A DNA stretch of 6,539 bases from Verrucomicrobiales bacterium (GCA_011523245.1 WTHG01000120.1:1-6539); one strand, 5' to 3'. Shown: positions 1-6,394, counted from the stretch's first letter. The notes: generated by a model not told the origin, from the sequence alone. Made by a program: numbers and translations.

Positions 1-1
1 C

Positions 2-427
2 CTATTGATCACACTCATTATGTTAGGCGCCTTAATTCCCGGGGGGATTGGCGTGGGCGTTGCACTGTTTGCAGGCATACTCGAATCTGCCCAATCCGGA
101 GGCCAGCCGCCCGTTATCATGGTTATATTAATAATCCTAAGTGGTTTACTGATGCTCCTACTGACAACGGTTCTCTATTCTATGTTAGTGTTTGCATTCC
201 CACTGGCTTTGGATAGACGTATGGATGCAGTCGAAGCTTTGAAGGCTACTTGGCGGGTCACTAAGAAATGTTGGTTGAACTGCAGTCTTCTAATGTTGTG
301 CGCCGTCTTAATCAATATAGTGGGAGTGCTGGCGCTTTGCCTTGGATGGCTAATCAGCATGCCGTTGAGCTTTGCCATGTCGGCTGTGGCCTATGAACAG
401 CTCTTCGGGCGTGGTGTGCGCCAATGA
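2..427 (+). CDS. Integral membrane protein, 5' end outside the window
   Basis: The reading frame is open to the left edge, so the true start is probably upstream; an internal TTG at 5 is the first possible start inside the window. What remains is strongly hydrophobic: one membrane segment at about residues 1-25, a second at about 38-66, and a hairpin of two at about 92-130. Between them is a charged loop reading LDRRMDAVEALKATWRVTKKCW, which carries the pattern (basic helix with a central Trp, then a Gly-rich membrane hairpin ending in AYEQLF) common in uncharacterised multi-spanning proteins of the DUF975/BPSS1780/YciC kind. That family assignment is from memory of the pattern only, and no enzymatic residue is visible. 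The stop overlaps the ATG of the next gene (ATGA), so the two are translationally coupled and probably belong to one operon. Confidence 0.6.
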   Translation, partial: LLITLIMLGALIPGGIGVGVALFAGILESAQSGGQPPVIMVILIILSGLLMLLLTTVLYSMLVFAFPLALDRRMDAVEALKATWRVTKKCWLNCSLLMLCAVLINIVGVLALCLGWLISMPLSFAMSAVAYEQLFGRGVRQ

Positions 428-822
428 AGTGGGTTTGCCTCATGGCGAATATGACGGTGCCCGGGGTGGGCTCCATGATCGCCAAACGTTATGTGGCCGG
501 GGCAATTCAGGCCGTAGGGTCCGTGATTGCGTTTGTGATGGTGGGTTATTGTTTTTCGGAATTCTATGCGGCCATGAAGGGTTATTCGGAGAGTTTGGAT
601 GACCCGGATCAGATGGCTGAAGCCATGAAAGCGATCTTTGGTAAGATCAAGGGCCCGCTCATTGTGGGTGGGGTGGGGGTGTTGATTCTCAAGGTGACGT
701 GGATCTGGGCGCAATTTACCACGGCTGCGGTGTTCAAAAAGGAGAAGGCGGCTGATCAGGAGCCAGACGGCCCCGATGAGGTGAAAGATGCCGAGACTCT
801 TTTGCGCGATTCCTCGAACTGA
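424..822 (+). CDS. Small membrane protein with PGxGS-type N-terminal motif
   Basis: This encodes 132 residues. The start at 424 overlaps the upstream stop by four bases (ATGA), which supports it over the ATG at 442; no clear Shine-Dalgarno sequence is needed if the genes are coupled. The N-terminal motif MANMTVPGVGSMIAKRY followed by VAGAIQ resembles small proteins with a (N/A)xxxPGxGS...G..Q pattern that pack two membrane helices around a polar turn, loosely like TM2-domain proteins. Hydrophobic segments lie at about residues 24-45 and 77-98, with an acidic-polar stretch between them. The last 30 residues are highly charged and probably cytoplasmic. Its final 67 bases overlap the 3' end of the convergent aroK gene. 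No function can be assigned; pairing with the preceding membrane protein suggests a shared membrane role. Confidence 0.6.
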   Translation: MKWVCLMANMTVPGVGSMIAKRYVAGAIQAVGSVIAFVMVGYCFSEFYAAMKGYSESLDDPDQMAEAMKAIFGKIKGPLIVGGVGVLILKVTWIWAQFTTAAVFKKEKAADQEPDGPDEVKDAETLLRDSSN

Positions 823-1328
823 AGGCGCACTTGTAGTACTACCTCGCGTTGCGGTCTCAGTTCAGTGTTAATTATCACATCAGCCTGTTTATAGACAGGT
901 TCCCGCTCGGCCAATAACCGACGGATGGTGCCCAACGGATCGTCGCCCTGCAACAGCGGCCGGTGGCTTTGATGCTTGGTGCGCTCATGGATGGCTTCAG
1001 CGCCGGCCCACAGGCACACCACCAAGGCATGGCGCTTAAGGCTGGCCAGATTTTCCGGATCGACAATGGCCCCACCGCCAGTGGCAATCACTTGGCCGGT
1101 GCGCGTTTCCAGCTCGGCAAGCGTTTCGCGCTCCAGCCGGCGAAAGGCAGCTTCGCCTTCGGTGGCGAAGATTTCGGAAATAGGAATTCCCGCGCGCTCC
1201 TCGACCAGCGCATCAGAATCCACGAATTCAAATCCCAAGTCCTTGGCGGCTAACCGCCCCACGCTGGATTTGCCGCAGCCCATAAACCCCACCAACGCAA
1301 GGTTTTCAATGGAGCGTCGACCGGACAT
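756..1328 (-). CDS. aroK: Shikimate kinase
   Basis: This cytoplasmic enzyme phosphorylates shikimate at the 3-hydroxyl with ATP, the fifth step of the chorismate pathway to aromatic amino acids. All family landmarks are present in the 190-residue product: the Walker A loop GFMGCGKSS (14-22), the shikimate-binding DSD (Asp37, Asp39), the conserved Arg63, the GGG turn (84-86), the lid arginine in HRPLL (Arg123) and the REPVY motif (Arg142). The ATG at 1328 is preferred. A longer frame back to 1442 would add 38 residues not typical of the family and would overlap the ptsI start, while 190 residues is already slightly above the usual 170-180. The excess is a polar Ser-rich tail (about residues 168-190) that is encoded across the 3' end of the convergent membrane protein gene. 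No clear Shine-Dalgarno sequence precedes the start. Confidence 0.95.
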   Translation of the reverse strand: MSGRRSIENLALVGFMGCGKSSVGRLAAKDLGFEFVDSDALVEERAGIPISEIFATEGEAAFRRLERETLAELETRTGQVIATGGGAIVDPENLASLKRHALVVCLWAGAEAIHERTKHQSHRPLLQGDDPLGTIRRLLAEREPVYKQADVIINTELRPQREVVLQVRLQFEESRKRVSASFTSSGPSGS

Positions 1329-1375
1329 GATTGGAGCATGCCCGAAGAGTGCCGGCGGCGCACGCTTGTTTTCAC

Positions 1376-1387
1376 CGAAACGTTTCG
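1376..1387. promoter_or_regulatory. 12-bp perfect palindrome, candidate operator
   Basis: CGAAACGTTTCG reads identically on both strands and lies in the 112-bp divergent region between aroK and ptsI. The inner ten bases GAAACGTTTC, with a central CG, match the form of operators bound by LacI-family sugar regulators such as Cra/FruR (ideal half-site TGAAAC). Its position 54 bp upstream of the ptsI start fits control of PTS Enzyme I by a sugar-responsive repressor. The regulator itself is not in the window, and I cannot place -35 or -10 elements with confidence for either flanking gene. Confidence 0.5.
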
Positions 1388-1390
1388 ATC

Positions 1391-1405
1391 TGGCACCGAC
1401 TGCCA
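1391..1405. repeat. Inverted repeat TGGCA-N5-TGCCA
   Basis: A perfect 5-bp inverted repeat with a 5-base spacer begins three bases after the GAAACGTTTC palindrome. It could be a second protein-binding site in the ptsI/aroK control region. Five-base arms are short enough to arise by chance, and no specific regulator is suggested. Confidence 0.35.
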
Positions 1406-1440
1406 AAGAAATTTGCTTTTCCGTCCGAGCAAGCCCGAGC

Positions 1441-3231
1441 ATGATGCCCTTAGTGAGTGACGCACAGGATAGAGGCGAACGAATCTTTCGCGGTATCGGT
1501 GTGTCGCCCGGCGTAATCCGCGGTCGGATTGTGGTGATGGATCACAATCAGGGCGAACGGCCTGCCCGTCAACGACTGGAAACCGATCAGTTGCCCGCCG
1601 AATTGGAGCTTCTCCAAAACGCGCTGGCCGAAACGCGACGGGAGATTTCGGCGATTCAAAGCAAAGTGCAATCCGGCATGGGTGCCTCCGAATCGGCGAT
1701 CTTTGATGCCCACCTGCTGGTGCTGGAAGATTCCACGTTGCTGGAGGAGGTAAAGCGCTTCGTCGAAACCGAGAAGGTCAACGTCGCTTATGCTTTTCAT
1801 GAGGTCGCCGAAAAATATGCGCATGCCCTCGGCTCGGTAGAAGATGAATACCTGCGCGAACGCGCAGCCGATATTCGTGATGTGACCAGCCGTGTGCTCG
1901 AACATCTCACCGGCCATCGCTCCCATGATCTTTCGCACCTCACCGAGCCGTACATTCTCGTAGGACACGATCTCACGCCCTCGCAAACCGCCTCGCTGGA
2001 CCGGAATCTCGCGCAGGGATTTGCCACCGATGTCGGCGGCAAGACCTCTCACACCGCTATCATGGCCGGTTCCCTGCGCATCCCCGCCGTGGTTGGCCTC
2101 AAGGCCGCTAGCGAAAATGTGTCCACAGGAGATTACGTGCTGCTTGATGGCTTCAACGGCGTGCTCGTCGTCAATCCCACGGACCAAACCCTATTTGAGT
2201 ATGGTCAGCTGGAAAAAGAGCAGGAAAATCTGCAGGACAAACTTGCCGAGATCAGGGATGCACCTGCCATCACGCTTGATGGCCATGAAATCATGCTTTC
2301 AGCCAATGTAGAGCAAATTACCGATACTGTCGCCGTGGTTGAATGCGGCGCGCAGGGTGTCGGCCTCTTCCGTACCGAGTATTTGTTTCTCGACCGCAAA
2401 ACATTGCCCAATGAGGAAGAACAATACACTAGCTACCAACGAGTGGCGAAAGCCATCGCGCCTGAGCCGGTAATTTTCCGTACCCTGGATATCGGCGCGG
2501 ACAAGATCAGCCATGCCATTGGCGAAACTGATGAAGCCAATCCGTTCCTCGGCTGGCGCGCCATTCGCTTTTGCCTCGCGCGGCCCGATATTTTCCGAAC
2601 TCAACTTCGCGCCCTACTGCGGGCCAGTGCCGGCGGCAACGTAAAACTCATGTACCCCATGATCTCCGGTGTCGATGAGCTCGAACAGGCAAACGAACTG
2701 CTCGAGGAATGCAAAACCGAGCTACGCACCGAGGGCGCGGCGTTCGACGAGGATCTCGATGTCGGTATCATGATCGAGATCCCCTCAGCTGTGCTCACCG
2801 CCAACGCGCTCGGGGCGCGCGCCAAGTTTTTCAGCATCGGCACAAACGATCTGATCCAGTACACCTTCGCGGTCGATCGACTGAACGAAAAGGTAGCAGA
2901 TCTATATGACCCCACCCACCCCGCGCTGCTACGCCTGCTGCAAATGACCATTGATGCCGGGCAACACAACGATATTTGGACCGGGGTCTGCGGTGAAATG
3001 GCAGGTGATCCTGTTGCCGTACCGCTGCTCATTGGCCTTGGGGTCAACGAACTCAGCGTGGCCCCAACCATGCTTCCACAAATCAAGTACCTTATCCGCC
3101 GTTTAAAATATACCGAAACCCAAGAGCTCGCCCAGCAGGCGCTGCAATGTGAATCTAGCATGGACGTACTCGTGCAATCGCGTGCTCTCGTGCAGCGGTC
3201 CGCGCCGGGCATTTTCCATACAGTGCTTTGA
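1441..3231 (+). CDS. ptsI: PTS Enzyme I (phosphoenolpyruvate-protein phosphotransferase)
   Basis: This cytoplasmic enzyme takes phosphate from phosphoenolpyruvate onto a histidine and passes it to HPr, starting the sugar phosphotransferase cascade. The product has 596 residues if translated from the ATG at 1441 (the ATG at 1444 and GTG at 1453 are alternatives); the family is usually about 570-580, and the excess is a short N-terminal extension before FRGIGVSPGV. The N-terminal phosphohistidine domain holds GGKTSHTAIMA with His204 as the phosphorylated residue. The C-terminal PEP-binding barrel carries GLFRTEYLF (Arg311), RTLDIGADK (Arg347), NPFLGWRAIRF, SIGTNDLIQYT and the catalytic Cys517 in TGVCGEMAGD. 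No GAF domain is present, so this is PtsI-type rather than the nitrogen-PTS PtsP. No HPr gene adjoins it. The stop is 7 bp before the next gene. Confidence 0.95.
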   Translation: MMPLVSDAQDRGERIFRGIGVSPGVIRGRIVVMDHNQGERPARQRLETDQLPAELELLQNALAETRREISAIQSKVQSGMGASESAIFDAHLLVLEDSTLLEEVKRFVETEKVNVAYAFHEVAEKYAHALGSVEDEYLRERAADIRDVTSRVLEHLTGHRSHDLSHLTEPYILVGHDLTPSQTASLDRNLAQGFATDVGGKTSHTAIMAGSLRIPAVVGLKAASENVSTGDYVLLDGFNGVLVVNPTDQTLFEYGQLEKEQENLQDKLAEIRDAPAITLDGHEIMLSANVEQITDTVAVVECGAQGVGLFRTEYLFLDRKTLPNEEEQYTSYQRVAKAIAPEPVIFRTLDIGADKISHAIGETDEANPFLGWRAIRFCLARPDIFRTQLRALLRASAGGNVKLMYPMISGVDELEQANELLEECKTELRTEGAAFDEDLDVGIMIEIPSAVLTANALGARAKFFSIGTNDLIQYTFAVDRLNEKVADLYDPTHPALLRLLQMTIDAGQHNDIWTGVCGEMAGDPVAVPLLIGLGVNELSVAPTMLPQIKYLIRRLKYTETQELAQQALQCESSMDVLVQSRALVQRSAPGIFHTVL

Positions 3232-3238
3232 ACCCGTC

Positions 3239-3979
3239 ATGAAACAAGTCATCCTCGCCGCAGGCTACGCCACGCGGTTGTACCCGCTCACCGAAAACAC
3301 TCCCAAACCGCTGCTGCCTGTCGGCGGGCGGCCCATGCTCGAGCATGTCCTCGCCAGCAGCGAGGCCATTGGCGGCATCGACCACACCTACGTCGTCACC
3401 AATGAAAAATTTGCCGGCCAGTTCGAGGATTGGCGGGCAACCCAACCGCATCGCGCCTGCACCGTGGTCAACGACGGGACTACCAGCAACGAAGACCGAC
3501 TCGGCGCTATCGGCGATTTACATCTGTTGATCGAACAACACGACATCGACGAAGACCTCCTTGTGATCGCCGGCGACAACCTGTTCACCGGCGACCTTAG
3601 CGGCTTTGGCGAACGCTGCCGCGAAACCCAAACCCCCGTGCTTGGCGTATACGATGTTGGTTCTTTGGAGGAAGCAACCAAGTATGGCGTGGTGGCCGTG
3701 GACGATGGCGGCCAGATTTCCAGCTTCGAAGAGAAACCAACCCAACCTCAAAGCACCCTCATCGGCATCGCCCTCTATTTTTATCCGCCCGCCGCGTTGG
3801 CAGAGATTCGTCGCTACATTGCCGAGGGTAACAACCCCGACCAACCCGGCAGACTCATCCAATGGCTGTATCCACAGCAACCCGTACACACCTGGACCGT
3901 CCCCGGCGATTGGCTGGATATCGGTTCCAAGGAAACACTGGAAGCCGCCGACGCCTTGTTTCGGCGTGCCGACGCTTGA
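3239..3979 (+). CDS. Sugar-phosphate nucleotidyltransferase
   Basis: This 246-residue protein of the NTP_transferase fold (RmlA/GlmU/ManC relatives) is expected to join a sugar-1-phosphate to a nucleoside triphosphate, giving an NDP-sugar and pyrophosphate. The signature LAAGYATRLYPLT...PKPLLPVGGRP spans residues 6-32, with Arg13 and Lys23 as the usual catalytic pair. The metal-binding Asp113 sits in AGDN; FEEKP (163-167) and WLDIGS (225-230) are the sugar and second metal sites. NDGTTSNEDRLGAIGDL at 78-94 is a conserved-looking substrate loop. The length is that of the catalytic core alone, without a hexapeptide-repeat domain, so it is not a GlmU. The start at 3239 was chosen because the signature begins at once; a longer frame runs back into ptsI. 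With 7 bp after ptsI it is probably co-transcribed. The actual sugar and nucleotide cannot be read from sequence. Confidence 0.9.
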   Translation: MKQVILAAGYATRLYPLTENTPKPLLPVGGRPMLEHVLASSEAIGGIDHTYVVTNEKFAGQFEDWRATQPHRACTVVNDGTTSNEDRLGAIGDLHLLIEQHDIDEDLLVIAGDNLFTGDLSGFGERCRETQTPVLGVYDVGSLEEATKYGVVAVDDGGQISSFEEKPTQPQSTLIGIALYFYPPAALAEIRRYIAEGNNPDQPGRLIQWLYPQQPVHTWTVPGDWLDIGSKETLEAADALFRRADA

Positions 3980-4018
3980 TTTCAGGCCCATTCCACGTAG
4001 GTTAAAGTAAATTCGCGC

Positions 4019-4822
4019 GTGAACCCCGTCGTTTCCCAAACCGACTCCTTCGTCAACCAGCTAAACTGGCACACCAACCAGTCTACGAAAGCGTTGGAGC
4101 AACTGGCCGGCGGCACGCGCCTGCAAGCCCCGCAGGATGACGCCGCCGGACTGGCCGTCGCCACCAAGCTCCAATCCCAGCTCCGGCAATTCAATGCCGC
4201 CGCCCGCAATCTCGCCCACGCCACCTCCTTTACCCAAACCCAAGACGGCTACCTGGAATCCGCCCAAGACACCCTCAACCGCATGGGCGAACTGGCCATT
4301 CGCGCGCAGGACGCCACCCTGAACCCCGACCAACGCGCCCTGTATCAAACCGAATTTCAAGCACTCAAAGACACGTTTAACGACACCCGCACAGCCGAAT
4401 ACAACAGCCACCCCCTCTTTGACGGCACCGCCCGCACCGTCGCCAGCAGCCCTGATGATCTGGTACAGCTCCCGGGCGTTGACCTCTTTACCACCGAACA
4501 AAACGCCGTCACTGCACAATCCACTCGGCTCGACACCCCGGCCCAAGCCCAAGCCGCCCTGCAGGAAATCCTGACCGCCACCGATCAACTGGCCACCGAC
4601 CGTGCCGCCACCGGCAGCACTTTGACTGAACTAGAATCAGCCCAAGCCCGGCTTGTTACCCAAACTGAGGCCAGCACCGCCACCTTCAGCCGCATCTCGG
4701 ATACTGATGTAAACGAAGTCATGACCCAATTAGCCCGCGAACAGTCCCTCACCCCAAATAATCTGTTCGCCCTCCAGCAGTTAAATTCGAATCAATCCCA
4801 CCTGATTGATTTACTTGGGTAA
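4019..4822 (+). CDS. Minimal flagellin-like protein, no outer domain
   Basis: The 267-residue product aligns with the next gene's flagellin at both ends. The N-terminal half has QDDAAGLAVATKL (39-51), the stretch HATSFTQTQDGYL (67-79) and a NRMGELAIRA helix, the flagellin D0/D1 spoke region. After PLFDG and about 50 residues it passes directly into the C-terminal D1 helix ending SRISDTDVNE. It lacks the outer D2/D3 insert. The last 44 residues align without gaps to the neighbour (15 identities by my count), but the usual Q-x-A-N-x-x-P signature near the end is missing. The GTG start is the only one after an in-frame stop at 3998 and has no good Shine-Dalgarno sequence; no flagellar promoter is visible. 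It lies 39 bp after the nucleotidyltransferase gene, so it may rely on read-through. Codons are strongly C-ending. It could be a minor filament or junction subunit, or a decaying copy. Confidence 0.85.
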   Translation: MNPVVSQTDSFVNQLNWHTNQSTKALEQLAGGTRLQAPQDDAAGLAVATKLQSQLRQFNAAARNLAHATSFTQTQDGYLESAQDTLNRMGELAIRAQDATLNPDQRALYQTEFQALKDTFNDTRTAEYNSHPLFDGTARTVASSPDDLVQLPGVDLFTTEQNAVTAQSTRLDTPAQAQAALQEILTATDQLATDRAATGSTLTELESAQARLVTQTEASTATFSRISDTDVNEVMTQLAREQSLTPNNLFALQQLNSNQSHLIDLLG

Positions 4823-4862
4823 CATTCAAACTTTTCCCTATTTAAGGATCTTTGAGAGAAAG

Positions 4863-4879
4863 TTGGCATAGTTGCTGCT
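4863..4879 (+). promoter_or_regulatory. Sigma-54 (RpoN) promoter of the flagellin gene
   Basis: TTGGCATAGTTGCTGCT fits the RpoN consensus YTGGCACGRNNNTTGCW at 14 of 17 positions. It has the essential GG (4865-4866) and GC (4877-4878) separated by exactly ten bases. Transcription would start near 4890, giving a leader of about 27 bases before the ATG at 4917. Late flagellar genes, including flagellins, are sigma-54 dependent in many bacteria, and such promoters need an AAA+ activator such as FleQ or FlrC, not present here. I found no equivalent upstream of the preceding flagellin-like gene. Confidence 0.8.
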
Positions 4880-4907
4880 GCTTTCAGGCAAGGATATATT
4901 CTTAGAC

Positions 4908-4912
4908 AGGGA
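4908..4912 (+). promoter_or_regulatory. Shine-Dalgarno sequence of the flagellin gene
   Basis: AGGGA ends four bases before the ATG at 4917. Together with the sigma-54 promoter at 4863-4879 it fixes the start. The longer frame back to a TTG at 4872 would begin inside the promoter, upstream of the predicted transcription start. Confidence 0.6.
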
Positions 4913-4916
4913 AAAA

Positions 4917-6263
4917 ATGGTTATTAACTCCAATATTGAGGCTCAGCGTACTGCCGGCAATCTTCAAAGAAGTCAGGAAGCCATGCAACGGTCGCTGAAC
5001 CGATTGAGTTCGGGTTCCAAAATTGTGAATCCCTCTGATGATGCGGCAGGTGTGGCCGTAAGTTCCCGTCTTGAATCGGAGTTACGGCGTATGGAGTCGG
5101 TGATGAATAATCTCTCCCACGCCACATCGTTCACGCAAACGCAGGACGGATACCTGAAAAACATGGATGCTGCCTTCACTCGGATGAGTGAGCTAGCCAT
5201 GTTGGCCAGTGACGGCACCAAGCAGAGCTCCGACCGGAACCTGTACGACGAAGAATTTCAGCATTTAATGAGTTACGTTCGGTCGGCTCGAGCAACAGAT
5301 TTTAATGGAGTCCCTCTATTCAATGGATCAACCGTAGACGTATCCATTGATGAAAAGGGCAATAGTTTTGCGATCGGAGGAATCGATCTAAATGCCTCGG
5401 TCTATGAAAATGCCATCAAAGAACCATCCTGGCAGTTAACTAGCCAAGTCTGGGCGACTTCCACATCTGGGTATGTGACTAATCAGAGCACATATCAACT
5501 GGAAACTACCGCTTACAAACTCTACACAGATCTATATTATAATGATTCTACCACACCCAAATGGTCCACAACCGACAATGGGGGCACGCCCTATTCTGCG
5601 GGTAGCTGGGTGATGAATGATGGTTCTACTATCAACGAAAACCCGCCGACTAGTTCAGTGAGAACCTATTCCACAGGCGATTTTACAACTGATAATCTAG
5701 GTGACCCCAACTTAAGTAATGGTTTATTTACCGCAACAACTCACTACAAAAGCCATTCAGCAGGCAGCTTTCTAAGCTCAGACCCAACAGCCACGGGAGA
5801 TTTAACCAATTCACAACGCAGCGTGGTTCCCGCCGGTTACTACGTCGCGATTGACCCCACGAGCACGGGCAGTTCACAAGATACTGCGGCAACAGCATAC
5901 CAAATCGGCCAAACGGTTAGCACCGAGCAAGATTTAACCGGTAGCGCCACCAGCCAAAGCGGGGTTTCGCTTACGACTCTGGATAAAGCTAGTTCCGCAC
6001 TCTCTCTGGTGATGAATGCCATGGAGCAACTCCGGATAGACCGCGCCTCCTTGGGAGCGATTTTGCAACGGGTAGAATATACCACCACACAACTTTCAAC
6101 GAGCAAACACAACCTCACCCAGGCAAAAAGCCGAATCTCTGATGTGAATGTGGCCGAGGAAACTACCCGCTATGCCAAACAACAAATTCTTGTTCAATCT
6201 GGCACGCAAATGCTGCGTGAAGCCAACAATCTGCCTCTAACAGCATTGGAACTCCTTAAATAA
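4917..6263 (+). CDS. fliC: Flagellin, filament subunit with Ser/Thr-rich insert
   Basis: This is the secreted structural subunit of the flagellar filament, 448 residues. The N-terminal D0/D1 region opens with MVINSNIEAQRTAGNLQRSQ and carries LNRLSSGSKIVNPSDDAAGVAV (27-48), HATSFTQTQDGYL (68-80) and TDFNGVPLFNG. The C-terminal region (about 355-448) has the matching coiled helix LGAILQRVEYTTTQL, SRISDVNVAEE and the terminal QMLREANNLPLTALELL typical of flagellins. The spoke sequence HATSFTQTQDGYL replaces the commoner NAxDGISLxQTAEGAL. Residues about 160-350 form a surface insert rich in Ser, Thr, Asn and Tyr with several Trp, of lower GC content than the flanks; no known domain is recognised. 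There is no signal peptide, as expected for type III export. It has its own sigma-54 promoter and a hairpin terminator, so it is a single-gene unit. Confidence 0.96.
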   Translation: MVINSNIEAQRTAGNLQRSQEAMQRSLNRLSSGSKIVNPSDDAAGVAVSSRLESELRRMESVMNNLSHATSFTQTQDGYLKNMDAAFTRMSELAMLASDGTKQSSDRNLYDEEFQHLMSYVRSARATDFNGVPLFNGSTVDVSIDEKGNSFAIGGIDLNASVYENAIKEPSWQLTSQVWATSTSGYVTNQSTYQLETTAYKLYTDLYYNDSTTPKWSTTDNGGTPYSAGSWVMNDGSTINENPPTSSVRTYSTGDFTTDNLGDPNLSNGLFTATTHYKSHSAGSFLSSDPTATGDLTNSQRSVVPAGYYVAIDPTSTGSSQDTAATAYQIGQTVSTEQDLTGSATSQSGVSLTTLDKASSALSLVMNAMEQLRIDRASLGAILQRVEYTTTQLSTSKHNLTQAKSRISDVNVAEETTRYAKQQILVQSGTQMLREANNLPLTALELLK

Positions 6264-6318
6264 AGTATAATACCCCTTAAAACTAAAAGAGTTATCCAAT
6301 TCAGTTAGGGGAAGCAAA

Positions 6319-6364
6319 CAACCGGTCGGTCCAAACTTTTTGGATCGGCCGGTTGACTCCTTTT
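6319..6364 (+). terminator. Rho-independent terminator after the flagellin gene
   Basis: Arms 6319-6335 and 6339-6355 pair along all 17 bases, with 15 Watson-Crick pairs and two G-U wobbles, around a CTT loop. The sequence then runs ACTCCTTTT. The wobbles make the hairpin perfect in the flagellin mRNA sense. The T-run is short and offset from the stem, so some read-through is possible, but stem length and position 56 bases after the stop fit a strong end to a highly expressed gene. Confidence 0.75.
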
Positions 6365-6394
6365 ATAAGTAAGCCCATCGCGGCGGTTACCCTC

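Noticed and set aside
1391..1412. TGGCAC upstream of ptsI, like the -24 half of a sigma-54 promoter
   Set aside because: Ten bases after GG there is CA, not GC; the nearby GC is at the wrong spacing.
1329..1442. 38-residue N-terminal extension of shikimate kinase
   Set aside because: It lies outside the family's normal start, would overlap the ptsI start, and would place coding sequence over the divergent control region.
1450..2187. Long antisense open frame (245 codons) opposite ptsI
   Set aside because: It lies wholly opposite well-conserved Enzyme I coding sequence and its translation shows no domain; it is a by-product of codon bias.
4003..4029. TAAAGTAA before the minimal flagellin gene, like the -35 half of a sigma-28 promoter
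   Set aside because: At the required spacing the -10 would be AACCCCGT inside the coding region, which does not match GCCGATAA.
4061..4588. Antisense Gly-rich open frame opposite the minimal flagellin gene
   Set aside because: The Gly-rich translation is what C-rich coding DNA gives on the other strand; no start signals or motif.
6266..6271. Perfect TATAAT just after the flagellin stop codon
   Set aside because: No -35 hexamer at 16-18 bases, and a transcript from it would run straight into the terminator hairpin.
6273..6311. CCCC...GGGG pairing with a nested AACT/AGTT stem in the flagellin 3' untranslated region
   Set aside because: Short stems with a bulge and a long loop; weak compared with the 17-bp hairpin just downstream.
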